Shown: positions 17,287 through 27,074, counted from the first letter of the stretch. The stretch is 64,000 nt of DNA from Microterricola viridarii (GCF_001542775.1 NZ_CP014145.1:2976001-3040000), one strand, 5' to 3'. Numbers and translations are program-made. Notes: generated from the sequence alone by a model not told the origin.

Positions 17287-18551
17287 TTTGCGATCGGTTC
17301 GATCTTCTCGAGGCCGCCGAGGTAGGGCCGCAGCGCCACCGGCACCACGACGGAGCCGTCGGCCTGCTGGTGCGTCTCGAGCATCGCGACGATCCAGCGC
17401 GTGGTGGCCAGCGTGCCGTTCAGGGTGGCGACCGGGGTGGTCTTGCCCGACTCGGTGCGGTAGCGGATGTCGAGGCGGCGCGCCTGGAACGTGGTGCAGT
17501 TGCTGGTGCTGGTCAGCTCGCGGTACGCGCCCTGGGTGGGCACCCAGGCCTCGATGTCGAACTTGCGGGCCGCGCTGGAGCCGAGATCGCCGGCGGCGAC
17601 GTCGATGACGCGGTAGCTGAGGCCGAGCGACTGCAGCATGTCCTCCTGCAGGGCGACGAGGCGGTCGTGCTCGGCCTCGGCGTGCTCCGGCAGCACGTAG
17701 GCGAACATCTCGAGCTTGTTGAACTGGTGCACGCGGATGATGCCGCGGGTGTCCTTGCCGCCGGAGCCGGCCTCGCGGCGGTAGCAGGTGGACCAGCCGG
17801 CGTAGCGCAGCGGCTCGGCCTGCACGTCGATGATCTCATCGGAGTGGTAGCCGGCGAGGGCGACCTCGCTGGTGCCGGTGAGGTACAGGTCGTCGGCGGG
17901 CAGGTAGTAGATCTCGTCGGAGTGCTCGCCGAGGAACCCGGTGCCGTCCATGATCTCGGGGCGCACCAGAGTCGGCGTGATGAGCGGGGTGAAACCGGCG
18001 GCGAGCGCCCGGTCCAGCGCCATGTTCATCAGCGCGATCTCGAGGCGGGCGCCGATGCCCTTGAGGAAGTAGAAGCGGGCACCGCTGACCTTGGCGCCGC
18101 GCCCCATGTCGATGGCGCCGAGCATCTCGCCGAGCTCCAGGTGGTCGCGCGGCTCGAAGTCGAAGGTGGGGGTGTCACCGTGGGTGCGCAGCGTGACGAA
18201 GTTGGCCTCGCCGCCGGCGGGGACGCCGTCGATGATCGGGTTGCCGATGGCGCGGATGGCTGTGGTGAAACGCGCCTCTGCCTCGCTCGCGGCGGCGCTG
18301 GCGGCCTTGACTCGGGCGGCGAGCTCCTGCACCTCGGCGAGCAGCGCCTTCTTCTCGTCGGGCGCGGCCCGGCCGACCTTCTTACTGAACACGTTCTGCT
18401 CGCTGCGCAGCTGCTCGAACAGCGCGATCGCGGCCCGACGCTCGGCGTCGGCGGCAAGCGCCTCATCGACGAGTTCGACGGAGTCTCCGCGGGCCTCTTG
18501 CGATGCCTTGATGAGATCGGGGTTTTCGCGCAGCAGTACGGGATCAATCAC
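17283..18551 (-). CDS. serS: Seryl-tRNA synthetase
   Basis: 422 residues. The N-terminal part carries the two long helices that hold tRNA-Ser (about residues 30-100); the class II core shows motif 2 ([24 protein letters not shown] region) and motif 3 ([15 protein letters not shown]... about residues 365-380). It charges tRNA-Ser with serine, and two tRNA-Ser genes lie within 4 kb. The start is a GTG. The next minus-strand gene overlaps by 4 nt. Confidence 0.96.
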   Translation of the reverse strand: MIDPVLLRENPDLIKASQEARGDSVELVDEALAADAERRAAIALFEQLRSEQNVFSKKVGRAAPDEKKALLAEVQELAARVKAASAAASEAEARFTTAIRAIGNPIIDGVPAGGEANFVTLRTHGDTPTFDFEPRDHLELGEMLGAIDMGRGAKVSGARFYFLKGIGARLEIALMNMALDRALAAGFTPLITPTLVRPEIMDGTGFLGEHSDEIYYLPADDLYLTGTSEVALAGYHSDEIIDVQAEPLRYAGWSTCYRREAGSGGKDTRGIIRVHQFNKLEMFAYVLPEHAEAEHDRLVALQEDMLQSLGLSYRVIDVAAGDLGSSAARKFDIEAWVPTQGAYRELTSTSNCTTFQARRLDIRYRTESGKTTPVATLNGTLATTRWIVAMLETHQQADGSVVVPVALRPYLGGLEKIEPIAK

Positions 18552-18649
18552 CGGGTCAGTCTACCAATCGCCTCGCCCACCGAGACCGCCCCATGCCGGG
18601 CGCGCAGTTCACTCCGGGCTTGCGCGCCCCGATGCCGTAGCTTTGAGTG

Positions 18650-19669
18650 GTGCCTACCCAGAGTGCCCCGGATGACGCGGCCCCCGTACCCGCAGCAAAG
18701 CCGCGTGCGGCGATCGTCTACAACCCCAGCAAGAGCGGTGTGGACGAGCTGAAGAAGGCGGTGCGCCAGGCCGAGAAGGATCACGGCTGGGGGCCATCCG
18801 TCTGGCTCGAGACCGAGGTCGACGACCCGGGCCGCAGCATGGCGGAGAAGGCTGTGGCAATGCGGGTGCCGCTGGTCATCGCCGCGGGCGGCGACGGCAC
18901 CGTGCGCTCGGTGGCTGAGGGGCTGCGCGGAACCGGAACCGCCATGGGCATCGTCCCGGCCGGCACCGGCAACCTGCTCGCCCGCAACCTCGAGATCCCC
19001 GTGAACGACGTCGCCCTCGCGTTGGAGATCGCCTTCGCCGGCGCCGAGCGCCGCATCGATGCCCTTCTGGTGGACGTGACCCGGCCGGGCTCCGAGACCG
19101 AACGGCACGTCTCGCTGGTGATGAGCGGTGTCGGCATCGACGCGGCCATGATCTCCAACACCGACCCCGAGCTGAAGAAGCGGGTGGGCTGGCTCGCCTA
19201 CGTCAATGCGGGACTGCGGATTCTGCCCATGTCCAAGCCTTTCCACCTGCACTATCGCATGGAGGGCCGACACTCCCACCGGGTGCGCGTCGCCACCGTG
19301 CTGGTCGCCAACCTGGGCGTGCTGCCCGGCAACATCGAGCTGATCCCGGATGCCGTGCTAGACGACGGACTGCTCGACGTCGCCGTGCTGCAGCCGAAGA
19401 ACGCCTGGGGCTGGCTGATGATCTGGCGCCGGGTGGCGTGGGAGAACCGCGTGCTGCGCAAGACAGTGATGGGCCGGCAGCTCCTCGATCTGACCGGCGG
19501 CGACAAGCGCAGCGAGATGGTCTACCTGCGCGGCACCGGCATCGAGCTGCGCATCGAGGAGGGCGTGCAGGAGCTCGAGATCGACGGCGATGAGTTCGGT
19601 TTCGTCACCGCGGTCGGCTTCAGCACGGATGCCGGCGCGCTGCTGATGCGGGTGCCGAAGGAGTCCTAG
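18650..19669 (+). CDS. Diacylglycerol/lipid kinase family protein
   Basis: 339 residues. IAAGGDGTVRSVAEGL is the DAGK catalytic glycine loop and GIVPAGTGNLLARNL the second nucleotide-binding motif; ELEIDGDEF lies near the C-terminus. Members phosphorylate diacylglycerol, sphingosine or related lipids with ATP. A TAGCTT box ends 6 nt before this GTG; a GTG one codon earlier is possible but fits the leaderless spacing less well. Confidence 0.88.
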   Translation: MPTQSAPDDAAPVPAAKPRAAIVYNPSKSGVDELKKAVRQAEKDHGWGPSVWLETEVDDPGRSMAEKAVAMRVPLVIAAGGDGTVRSVAEGLRGTGTAMGIVPAGTGNLLARNLEIPVNDVALALEIAFAGAERRIDALLVDVTRPGSETERHVSLVMSGVGIDAAMISNTDPELKKRVGWLAYVNAGLRILPMSKPFHLHYRMEGRHSHRVRVATVLVANLGVLPGNIELIPDAVLDDGLLDVAVLQPKNAWGWLMIWRRVAWENRVLRKTVMGRQLLDLTGGDKRSEMVYLRGTGIELRIEEGVQELEIDGDEFGFVTAVGFSTDAGALLMRVPKES

Positions 19670-19690
19670 CCGCCCGCGGCCCGGCGACGG

Positions 19691-20641
19691 CTACGCCGTC
19701 GGGTCGAGCAGCCCATCCAGCCACTGCCGCGCCTCGACGAAGATGGCGTCGTCGTAGCGAGAGGTGAACTCGATCGTCTGCTTGTCGGCGCGCGGGTAGG
19801 AGCCGAGGAAGAGCACGTTCGGGCTGAAGCGACGGAGGCCGAGCAGCGCGTCGGCCATCCGCTCGTCATTGATGTGCCCGTCGGCGTCGATGATGAAGCG
19901 GTAGCGACCGAGCGCGTCGCCGATCGGCCGCGACTCGATCAGGCTGAGATTCACGCCGCGGGTCGAGAACTGCTCGAGCATGCCGAGCAGCGAGCCGGAG
20001 ACGTCGTCTGGCAGTTCGACGATGAGGCTGGTCTTGTCTGCCCCGGTCGGCGCCGGGATGACGCGGCTGCGGCTGACCAGAACGAAGCGGGTGACCGCGT
20101 TGTTGTTGTCGCCGATGTCGGTGGCCAGCACCTCGAGCGGGTAGTGCTCGGTGATGCCGATCGGTGCGATCGCGGCATCCGCGAGGCTGCCGTGCAGCAG
20201 GGTCGCGGCAGCGGCGACGTTGCTGGAGGCCGGGATGTGACCGTGGCCGGGCAGCGTGGCATTCAGCCAACTGCCGCACTGGGCGTAGGCGACCGGGTGG
20301 GCGTTGATGGTGCGCACGTCGGCCAGCACGGTGCCGGGCCGGGCGACCAGCTCGAAGCGCACAGGCACCAGGTACTCTCCGATGATGCGGAGGCCGGGCA
20401 TTTTCGCCAGGGCGTCCTGGGTGGCGGAGACGCCACCTTCGACCGAGTTCTCCATGGCGATCATCGCGGCAGTGCTGCGCCCGGAGACGACGTCGGCGAG
20501 CGCCTCTCCCACGTTGTTCACCGCGTGCCAGGTCTTGCCAGCGGCATCCGGCACCTGCTTGAGCGCCGCCTCGGTAAACGTGCCTGCCGGGCCCAGGTAG
20601 CTGTAACTGACCACTGTGGGCTCGGTTTCTTCTGCAGGCAT
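19691..20641 (-). CDS. pheA: Prephenate dehydratase
   Basis: 316 residues. Catalytic domain begins YSYLGPAGTFTEAAL; IAMENSVEGGVSATQD and NNAVTRFVLVSR (TRF motif) follow. The C-terminal ACT domain has the ESRPIGDALGRYRF phenylalanine-binding motif. It converts prephenate to phenylpyruvate and is typically feedback-inhibited by Phe through the ACT domain. A TAGGCT box ends 7 nt before the ATG, which sets the start and excludes the longer frame upstream. It shares a 59-bp divergent gap with pgm. Confidence 0.95.
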   Translation of the reverse strand: MPAEETEPTVVSYSYLGPAGTFTEAALKQVPDAAGKTWHAVNNVGEALADVVSGRSTAAMIAMENSVEGGVSATQDALAKMPGLRIIGEYLVPVRFELVARPGTVLADVRTINAHPVAYAQCGSWLNATLPGHGHIPASSNVAAAATLLHGSLADAAIAPIGITEHYPLEVLATDIGDNNNAVTRFVLVSRSRVIPAPTGADKTSLIVELPDDVSGSLLGMLEQFSTRGVNLSLIESRPIGDALGRYRFIIDADGHINDERMADALLGLRRFSPNVLFLGSYPRADKQTIEFTSRYDDAIFVEARQWLDGLLDPTA

Positions 20642-20700
20642 GGCTCTCAGCCTAATGCGCAGGCATGGCCGGGGGCCCGGTGCGGTGCCAGACTGGAACC

Positions 20701-22326
20701 ATGACTGATCGCGCAGGAACCCCGGCCCAGGCATCCGACCTCATCGATGTGCAGGCGCTGGTGCGTGCCTATTACGACCTGAAACCGGATGCCGCGATCC
20801 CGGAGCAGCGGGTGGCCTTCGGCACCAGCGGCCACCGCGGCAACGCACTGAAGACGTCGTTCAACGACGACCACATCGCCGCCACGACGCAGGCGATCGT
20901 GGAGTACCGGGCCGCGCAGGGCATCACCGGGCCGCTGTTCATCGGCGCCGACACGCACGCCCTGAGCGCCCCGGCCATGACGACGGCGCTGGAGGTGCTG
21001 GTCGGCAACCAGGTACGCGTGCTGGTCGACGAGTTCGACGACTATGTGCCGACGCCCGCCCTCTCGCACGCCATCCTGCGCTGGAACAACGACGCTGCGC
21101 TGCGGGCGGAGGGCGAGGCCGACGGCATCGTCATCACCCCGAGCCACAACCCGCCGAGCGACGGCGGCTTCAAGTACAACCCGCCGCACGGCGGGCCGGC
21201 CGACTCCGACGCAACCGGCTGGATCGCGAACCGTGCCAACGAGCTCATCGTCGGCGGCCTGCACGAGGTGCTGCGGGCAGAGCCGAGCGCCGTCGAGCAA
21301 TACGACTTCCGCAGCCGCTACGTCGAGGACCTCGAGAACATCATCGACATCGACGCGATCAAGCGCAGCGGCATCCACGTCGGCGCCGACCCACTCGGCG
21401 GGGCGTCCGTCAACTACTGGGCCGCGATCCGCGATCACTACGGCCTGAACCTCACCGTGGTGAACCCGACCGTCGACCCGCAGTGGGGCTTCATGACGTT
21501 GGACTGGGACGGCAAGATCCGGATGGACCCATCCAGCCCCTCGGCGATGGCCTCGGTGCTGGCCCACCAGGACGACTTCGACGTGCTCACCGGCAACGAC
21601 GCCGACGCCGACCGGCACGGCATCGTCACCCCCGACGGCGGCCTCATGAACCCGAACCACTTCCTGGCCGTCGCCATCGACTTCCTGTACACGCACCGCT
21701 CCGGCTGGCGGGCGGATGCCGCGATCGGCAAGACGCTCGTCTCCTCCAGCATGATCGACCGGGTGGCCGCTGCCCTCGGCCGCCGTCTCTGGGAGGTGCC
21801 GGTCGGCTTCAAGTGGTTCGTGCCCGGCCTGGTCGATGGCTCGGTCGGCTTCGGCGGTGAGGAGAGCGCCGGGGCCTCGTTCCTGCGCTTCGACGGCACC
21901 GTGTGGACCACCGACAAGGACGGCATCCTGCTCTGCCTGCTCGCCGCCGAGATTCGCGCGGTCACCGGCAAGTCGCCGTCGGAGCTCTACGCCGGGCTCG
22001 TCGCCAAGCACGGCGACCCGGTCTACGAGCGCGTGGATGCCGCGGCGACCCCCGCGCAGAAGGCGGCGCTCGGCAAGCTCGACGGCGACTCGATCTCCGC
22101 GACGGAGCTGGCCGGCGAGCCGATCACGGCGAAGCTGTCGCGGGCGCCCGGCAACGACGCGGCGGTCGGCGGCGTGAAGGTCGTCACCGAGAACGCCTGG
22201 TTCGCGGCCCGGCCGAGCGGCACAGAGGACGTCTACAAGATCTACGCCGAGTCGTTCCTCGGCGAGGACCACTTGCGCCAGGTGCAGGCGGAGGCCCGCC
22301 TCATCGTCGACGCCGCCCTCGGGTAA
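20701..22326 (+). CDS. pgm: Phosphoglucomutase (alpha-D-glucose specific)
   Basis: 541 residues, the length of bacterial Pgm. FGTSGHRG near the start, the phosphoserine loop [21 protein letters not shown], the Mg-binding loop [10 protein letters not shown], the sugar-binding [13 protein letters not shown], and the phosphate-binding [13 protein letters not shown] are all present. It interconverts glucose-1-P and glucose-6-P, feeding glycogen and wall-sugar synthesis. A CAGACT box ends 6 nt before the ATG. Confidence 0.96.
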   Translation: MTDRAGTPAQASDLIDVQALVRAYYDLKPDAAIPEQRVAFGTSGHRGNALKTSFNDDHIAATTQAIVEYRAAQGITGPLFIGADTHALSAPAMTTALEVLVGNQVRVLVDEFDDYVPTPALSHAILRWNNDAALRAEGEADGIVITPSHNPPSDGGFKYNPPHGGPADSDATGWIANRANELIVGGLHEVLRAEPSAVEQYDFRSRYVEDLENIIDIDAIKRSGIHVGADPLGGASVNYWAAIRDHYGLNLTVVNPTVDPQWGFMTLDWDGKIRMDPSSPSAMASVLAHQDDFDVLTGNDADADRHGIVTPDGGLMNPNHFLAVAIDFLYTHRSGWRADAAIGKTLVSSSMIDRVAAALGRRLWEVPVGFKWFVPGLVDGSVGFGGEESAGASFLRFDGTVWTTDKDGILLCLLAAEIRAVTGKSPSELYAGLVAKHGDPVYERVDAAATPAQKAALGKLDGDSISATELAGEPITAKLSRAPGNDAAVGGVKVVTENAWFAARPSGTEDVYKIYAESFLGEDHLRQVQAEARLIVDAALG

Positions 22327-22329
22327 GGG

Positions 22330-22492
22330 TTCCGGGCGAGACCGGTCTCGATACGCTCGTTCCTCGCTACTCGACCAGCGGGTGGGGGCAGCGGCGGGTA
22401 GCCGCGGGGCTCCGCCGGGCGGCCAGCGGCTCACGGCGAGGCTCTCCGCTGATCGAGTAGGCCGTCTACGGCCGTATCGAGATCGAGGGGGC
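22330..22492. repeat. Dispersed intergenic repeat (GGTCTCGATACG type)
   Basis: Fills the gap between pgm and the next, convergent gene. One end reads GGTCTCGATACGCTCGTTCC then TCGCTACTCGACCAGCGG; the other end reads TGATCGAGTAGGCCG...CCGTATCGAGATCG, an imperfect inverse. The same modules recur in the tandem array near the right end of the window and after the zinc-ribbon gene. The large inverted arrangement could act as a transcription end for both flanking genes (inference). Confidence 0.7.
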
Positions 22493-22497
22493 GGCCG

Positions 22498-23139
22498 CTA
22501 CGGGATGCTCCAGTAGTAAACGCTCGCGCCCGGGTGGATCTCGGTGATCGCCTCGTCGACGGAGCGGTAGTTGGTGTCATCCGTGTGGCCGCCATAGAAG
22601 ATCTGGATGTTGTCGCCGGAGCCCTCGATGCGGGTGACGACGGCCGTGTGGTCGCGGTCGCCCGAGTTGTCCCAGTCGAACTGCGCGACGTCGCCGAGCC
22701 TGACCTCCGAGCGCTGGTCGTCGGTCAGCGCAGTGGCGCGCCCGGACTCCTCCAGATAGTCGCGGAACGCCGTGGAACTGACCCACGGTGAGGTGTAGTC
22801 GAAGTCCTCGCCCGTGCCCTCTGTCCACCACTCATCGTCCATCTGCCAGCCGCGCTCGATGAGCGACTGGCTGGTGAAATTGACGCAGTCATTGTCGTCG
22901 AGCACGCCGTACTCGTCGGTGTTGTAGTCGTCCCAGTGCGCCTGCACGTAGTCCAGCTGCGCCTGCACCGCCGGGGAGTCGGCAAACTGACCCGCGGACT
23001 GCCTCGCCGATCGGGACGCGGCGGAGCCGGCATCCGACGCCGCATCGCCGAGCCCGGGCAGGACCGCAACCCCAGCAACGATGGCGCCGGTGAGCAGCGC
23101 GAGCAGGGCGGCCGGGAGGATCCAGCGGGGTCGAGACAC
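22498..23139 (-). CDS. Secreted amidase-domain (Amidase_6-like) protein
   Basis: 213 residues. Basic start followed by a hydrophobic segment (RWILPAALLALLTGAIVAGVA split over residues 4-24) as signal or anchor. The mature part has DDNDCVNFTSQSLIERGW, with the likely nucleophile Cys, and FDWDNSGDRDHTAVVTRI with the His, a Cys/His pair as in NlpC/P60-like putative amidases. It probably acts on peptidoglycan (inference). I chose the GTG 9 nt after GAAAG rather than the GTG 13 codons upstream. It is a paralogue of the gene on the other side of the surface-protein gene. Confidence 0.78.
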   Translation of the reverse strand: MSRPRWILPAALLALLTGAIVAGVAVLPGLGDAASDAGSAASRSARQSAGQFADSPAVQAQLDYVQAHWDDYNTDEYGVLDDNDCVNFTSQSLIERGWQMDDEWWTEGTGEDFDYTSPWVSSTAFRDYLEESGRATALTDDQRSEVRLGDVAQFDWDNSGDRDHTAVVTRIEGSGDNIQIFYGGHTDDTNYRSVDEAITEIHPGASVYYWSIP

Positions 23140-23235
23140 AGGCAGCAACTTTCGGTGACGAACTCTCAAGTTGAGCACGTCGCGGCTGTGAATCCCCTCC
23201 GGGGTCAGTGAGTCATTCTCAAATTACCTGATGAG

Positions 23236-23251
23236 ACCCCGAATTGGGGGC
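23236..23251. promoter_or_regulatory. C-rich/G-rich palindrome in the divergent surface-gene promoter
   Basis: ACCCCGAATTGGGGGC: C4 and G5 blocks around GAATT. It is centred about 44 bp before the leaderless start of the surface-protein gene and about 105 bp before the divergent amidase gene. A near copy (C5-GAAT-G5) lies upstream of the paralogous amidase gene. It is probably a binding site for a shared regulator (inference). Confidence 0.6.
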
Positions 23252-23286
23252 TCGGTGCACTCCCATCTGTCACTAGGATGAGCGCC

Positions 23287-25686
23287 ATGATCCCGAATCC
23301 ACTTCGTCGCGCCCTAGCGCTGACAGTCTCACTCACGCTCGCCGCCGGCCTCGCACTCGTCGCCGCGCCGGCGGCACAGGCCCTGCCCACGAACGATGCG
23401 ACGCTGAGCAACATCACGGTGTCGGCAGGCGGCACGATTACTGCGCCGTTCAACTCTGATCCCAGCATCCCGATGGAAGTCACCCTCCCCAACGCGGTGA
23501 CGCGCTTGGCGTTCACTCCGACCGCGAGTGATCCGGGCGCGACGATCATCGCCTTCAATGGGCGAGACGCCAAGTACGAGCTCGCCAGCGGAGTGGAGAG
23601 CACGCCAGGCTTCGTCATCGCCGGAACCACGTCGACCATGACGGCGGAGGTCACCGCCGCCGATGGCATCACGCAGAAGCAGTACAGAATTCTTGTGACG
23701 CGGGAGGCGAACCCCGCGCCCGTCTACGACCTCGCCTTGAGTGGTCTTGGCGTCTCGGAGGGAACCCTCTCCCCCGCCTTCGACAGCGCCACACTCGGCT
23801 ACACCGTCGACGTCCCATACACGACGACCAGCGTCACCGTCACCCCGGGCACGAGCTCAGGCAACACCGTCGTCGTCACCAACAGCGGCAACCAGGTCGG
23901 CAACGTGATCGGTCTCGGCGTCGGCAACAACCTGGCGCTCATCACCGTCACCGCCCCCAACAACACGTTCCGGCAGTACACGGTGCACATCACGCGCGGC
24001 CCGGCACCCACCGCCGATGTCGACCTGGTCGACCTCGAGCTGTCGGACGGCACGCTCAGCCCGGCGTTCGACCCCGCCATCACCAGCTACACCGCGACCG
24101 TGCCCTACCGATTCCGGAACATTGAGATCACGTCGACGATGTCGACGCCCCAAAACGCCCTGACGGTCAACAATCAGCCCGCGGCAAACGGCGCGCCCAC
24201 CACGGTGTCGATCAACTACGACTCCATCGGCAGCAGCTACGCAGTCAAGGTCAGAGCAGCGAACGGCGTGGAGAAGATCTACATCGTCACGCTCACCCGT
24301 GACGCTCCGTCGAGCAACGCCGACATGACCGGGCTCTCCCTGTCGAACGCGGCCCTCTCGCCGGTCTTCGCCAACGGGGAGACCGCATACACCGCGACCG
24401 TCCCGTATCTGACGACGTCGACCTCGGTCACCGGCACGGTGGCGGATGCCACGGCCATCCTCCGCGTGAACGGGCACGACACGGCATCCGGCAGCGCCTC
24501 GGCCCCGGTCGCCCTGCAGGTCGGCCTCAACTCCATCACGGTCTCGGCAACTGCCGAGGACGGCGTGACGGCCACGACGCGCACGATCGAGGTGACCCGC
24601 ACCGCGCCGGACCTCGACCTCAGCGCACTGACGGTCAGTGACGGAACGCTCTCCCCCGCCTTCACCGCCGGCACAACCGCGTACACCCTTGCACTGCCGT
24701 ACACGGTGACGTCGCTGGACGTCGCGGCCGTCGCCGTCAACCCCGACTGGACCCTGGAAATCCAGGGCGTGGAGACCGCGGGCGCCGCGGTCGCCGTGCC
24801 GGTCGGCGCCAGCACCGTCTCGGTCACCGTCACAGCCCTGTACGGCGAGACCCGCGCGTACACGATCGCGGTCACCCGCGAGGCCCCGTCGGCCAACGCC
24901 GATCTGGCTAGCCTCACGCTCTCTGACGGCGCGCTCTCTCCTGCCTTCGACTCGGGCACGACGAGCTACACCGCGAGCGTCGGCTACCTCACCGAGCAGG
25001 TCACCGTTGCCGCCTCGGCTGCGGATGCCACGGCCAGCGTGAGCGTCAACGGCAAGGCCGCCGCATCCGACATCGTGGACCTCGCCGTCGGCGAGAACAC
25101 GATCACGGTCGTGGCCACGGCCCAGAACGGCGCGACGAAGACCACGACGATCGTCGTGACCCGCCAGGCTGCCCCGGCTCCCGGCATCAGCGTCACGCTC
25201 GGGTTCGCTGCGGGTGACCAGGCGGCGAATGCGCCGTTCCAGTTCACCGGCACCAACCTGCTCCCGGGCAGCACCGCCACCATCACGATGCACTCGACCC
25301 CGGTCGTGCTCGCGACCGGCACGGTCAAGGCCGATGGCACGATCACGCTGAGCGCGCGTATCCCGGCGAATGCCGAGGCCGGTGCCCACCGCCTCGTGTT
25401 CGAGGGCACCGCCGTCGACGGCACCGCAGTGAGCAAGACTGCCTGGCTCACCGTGCTGCTGGACGGCACCATCGGCGACGTATCGGTCACCGAGCCCGTC
25501 GCATACGTCGAGCCGACGACTCCGCCCGCCCCGGGCGGCGGCGTCACCGCGGGAAGCCCCAAGCCTCTCGCCAGCACCGGAGCCGACGCCGGCTTCGGGG
25601 CGACGACCGGCACGGCCCTCGCCGCGCTCGGTGCCGCGCTGCTGCTGCTTGGCGGCGTGCTGCGCCGCCGTCGCAGCGCCGCGTAG
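23287..25686 (+). CDS. LAxTG-anchored surface protein with cadherin-like beta-sandwich repeats
   Basis: 799 residues. A signal peptide covers about residues 1-35 (LRRALALTVSLTLAAGLALV, cleavage after AQA). Five clear repeats of about 95 residues follow a degenerate first one; each starts like NADLASLTLSDGALSPAFDS and ends in the TVTR-type strand, as in cadherin-like beta-sandwich domains (PF12733). A Pro/Gly linker leads to PKPLASTG, a membrane segment and RRRR, a cell-wall sorting signal of the LAxTG type used by class E sortases in actinobacteria. A TAGGAT box ends 7 nt before this ATG and overlaps the earlier in-frame ATG, so the later start was chosen. Probably an adhesive or structural wall protein. 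Confidence 0.88.
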   Translation: MIPNPLRRALALTVSLTLAAGLALVAAPAAQALPTNDATLSNITVSAGGTITAPFNSDPSIPMEVTLPNAVTRLAFTPTASDPGATIIAFNGRDAKYELASGVESTPGFVIAGTTSTMTAEVTAADGITQKQYRILVTREANPAPVYDLALSGLGVSEGTLSPAFDSATLGYTVDVPYTTTSVTVTPGTSSGNTVVVTNSGNQVGNVIGLGVGNNLALITVTAPNNTFRQYTVHITRGPAPTADVDLVDLELSDGTLSPAFDPAITSYTATVPYRFRNIEITSTMSTPQNALTVNNQPAANGAPTTVSINYDSIGSSYAVKVRAANGVEKIYIVTLTRDAPSSNADMTGLSLSNAALSPVFANGETAYTATVPYLTTSTSVTGTVADATAILRVNGHDTASGSASAPVALQVGLNSITVSATAEDGVTATTRTIEVTRTAPDLDLSALTVSDGTLSPAFTAGTTAYTLALPYTVTSLDVAAVAVNPDWTLEIQGVETAGAAVAVPVGASTVSVTVTALYGETRAYTIAVTREAPSANADLASLTLSDGALSPAFDSGTTSYTASVGYLTEQVTVAASAADATASVSVNGKAAASDIVDLAVGENTITVVATAQNGATKTTTIVVTRQAAPAPGISVTLGFAAGDQAANAPFQFTGTNLLPGSTATITMHSTPVVLATGTVKADGTITLSARIPANAEAGAHRLVFEGTAVDGTAVSKTAWLTVLLDGTIGDVSVTEPVAYVEPTTPPAPGGGVTAGSPKPLASTGADAGFGATTGTALAALGAALLLLGGVLRRRRSAA

Positions 25687-25700
25687 GCCCTCGGAAACAA

Positions 25701-25742
25701 GAGCGGGCGCTCCTCCCTGGGGTGGAGCGCCCGCTCGTTTTA
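25701..25742. terminator. Rho-independent terminator after the surface-protein gene
   Basis: GAGCGGGCGCTCC (25701-25713) pairs perfectly with 25724-25736, and GTTTTAT follows on the plus strand. It lies between two convergent genes and serves mainly the plus-strand gene. Confidence 0.85.
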
Positions 25743-25752
25743 TGCGCGTCTG

Positions 25753-26922
25753 TTAGGAGAGGCTCCAGTAGTAGACGGAGCCGCCGCCGGAGATGGCCTC
25801 GTCGACGTTCCAGTAGTCGGAGTCCTTGCTGTGCCCGGCCACGTAGATGGTGACGCCGGCCGCGGTCTTGTCGACGCGGGTCACGGTGGAGGTGTGGTCG
25901 CGGTCGCCGGAGCCGTCCCAGTCGAACTGGGCGATGTCGCCGACCTTGACGGATGCCCGCTGGTCGTCGCCGAGGGCGGTTCCACGCTCGGGGTGCGCCT
26001 CCATGTAGTGCTGGAAAGCGGTGGAACTGATCCATGCGGCCGAGCCCGCCCCGTTGGAGTAGTTCCAGGACTCGTCCATCTGCCAGCCACGGGCGATCAG
26101 GCCTTGGCTGGTGAAGTTGGCGCAATCGTTGTCGTAGATCGGCGTGTAGTCGAGGTTGTAGTTGGACCAGTGCTGCAGCAGGTAGTCGGTCTGCGCGGTG
26201 ACACGGGGGTCGGGCAGGTACTCGAAGCTCAGCAGCGCGGGGGCAGAGGCCGGCGCGGCGGCGGGGGTGATCGGCAGGGCGCCGGGCTTCAGCACGAGGC
26301 CGCGCAGCTCGGCGCTGCCGTACTCTGCGGCGGGCCGGGCGACCGCGACCGGTGCGGCCGCGAGCGGGTGGGGATCGGCGGCGATTGCCGCGGCCTGCAC
26401 GGCAGCGGCCTTCTCGTCGGCTGCGGCCTGATCGAGCGCGGCCTGGTCGGTGGTGGGCACGGCGGCGCCGCTCGCGTCGAAGAGTTCGACGGGCACGGTT
26501 CCGGTCACCAGCTCCGTGGAGACGGGGGCCTGGTAGCTCAGCGCGGTCGGGGTGGCCTCGACCACGACGGCCGGCACTCCACCCACCTGCACGGCGCTGA
26601 CCTGATTCAGCTCCTCACCGGAGACGGTGACGACGGTTCCACCGGTGACGGGGCCGGATGCAACGGGCGCAGCGAGAGCGACGGGGCGCTTCGCGATCGC
26701 CGGCAGAGCGGTCACGGTATTGGCCGGGGCCTGCGCCGGGGCGGCCTGTGCGGCGGCGTGTGCGGCGGGTTCGGTGGCACTGGCGGAATCGGCGGTGACC
26801 GGGGCGACACCGAGGCTCAGGGCGAGCAATCCGCATGCGGCGGCGGCGAGGCCGGCAGCGCCGCTGGCGAGGGTCCAACGCTGGCTGGAGATGGACAGGG
26901 GCGAGGGCAAGCGGTGAAGCAT
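25753..26922 (-). CDS. Secreted protein: IPT/TIG-like segment plus amidase domain
   Basis: 389 residues. Signal segment near residues 20-42 (ASGAAGLAAAACGLLALSLG). Residues about 88-145 resemble an IPT/TIG Ig-like fold (GPVTGGTVVTVSGEELNQVS, VQVGGVPAVVVEATPTALSY). An Ala/Pro-rich linker follows. The C-terminal 150 residues match the smaller amidase-domain paralogue: YDNDCANFTSQGLIARGWQMDE (Cys) and QFDWDGSGDRDHTSTVTRV (His). Likely a wall hydrolase or remodelling enzyme. The ATG was preferred to a TTG seven codons upstream; no strong ribosome-binding site is seen for either. Confidence 0.75.
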   Translation of the reverse strand: MLHRLPSPLSISSQRWTLASGAAGLAAAACGLLALSLGVAPVTADSASATEPAAHAAAQAAPAQAPANTVTALPAIAKRPVALAAPVASGPVTGGTVVTVSGEELNQVSAVQVGGVPAVVVEATPTALSYQAPVSTELVTGTVPVELFDASGAAVPTTDQAALDQAAADEKAAAVQAAAIAADPHPLAAAPVAVARPAAEYGSAELRGLVLKPGALPITPAAAPASAPALLSFEYLPDPRVTAQTDYLLQHWSNYNLDYTPIYDNDCANFTSQGLIARGWQMDESWNYSNGAGSAAWISSTAFQHYMEAHPERGTALGDDQRASVKVGDIAQFDWDGSGDRDHTSTVTRVDKTAAGVTIYVAGHSKDSDYWNVDEAISGGGSVYYWSLS

Positions 26923-27023
26923 AAATCCATTCTGATCAGGCAACGGGGATCATCCACCAGAACAAGCTCAGATGTCAGAGCGCTGTGCAGAGTCTGCAGA
27001 AATAGTGAGAAATGCGCAGTTTC

Positions 27024-27040
27024 TACCCCCGAATGGGGGA
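27024..27040. promoter_or_regulatory. C-rich/G-rich palindrome upstream of the second amidase gene
   Basis: TACCCCCGAATGGGGGA: C5 and G5 blocks around GAAT, about 105 bp before the amidase-gene start. Spacing and sequence resemble the site upstream of the paralogous gene 3.8 kb away. The rest of the 152-bp gap up to the MFS stop shows no gene. Confidence 0.6.
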
Positions 27041-27074
27041 GTGTATCGGTCGGTCTGTACGGCCGAAATCGCCC

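Noticed and set aside
23278..23286. Earlier ATG for the LAxTG surface protein
   Set aside because: It overlaps the TAGGAT box that serves as -10, so it could not be part of the transcript; the ATG 9 bp later fits the leaderless spacing.
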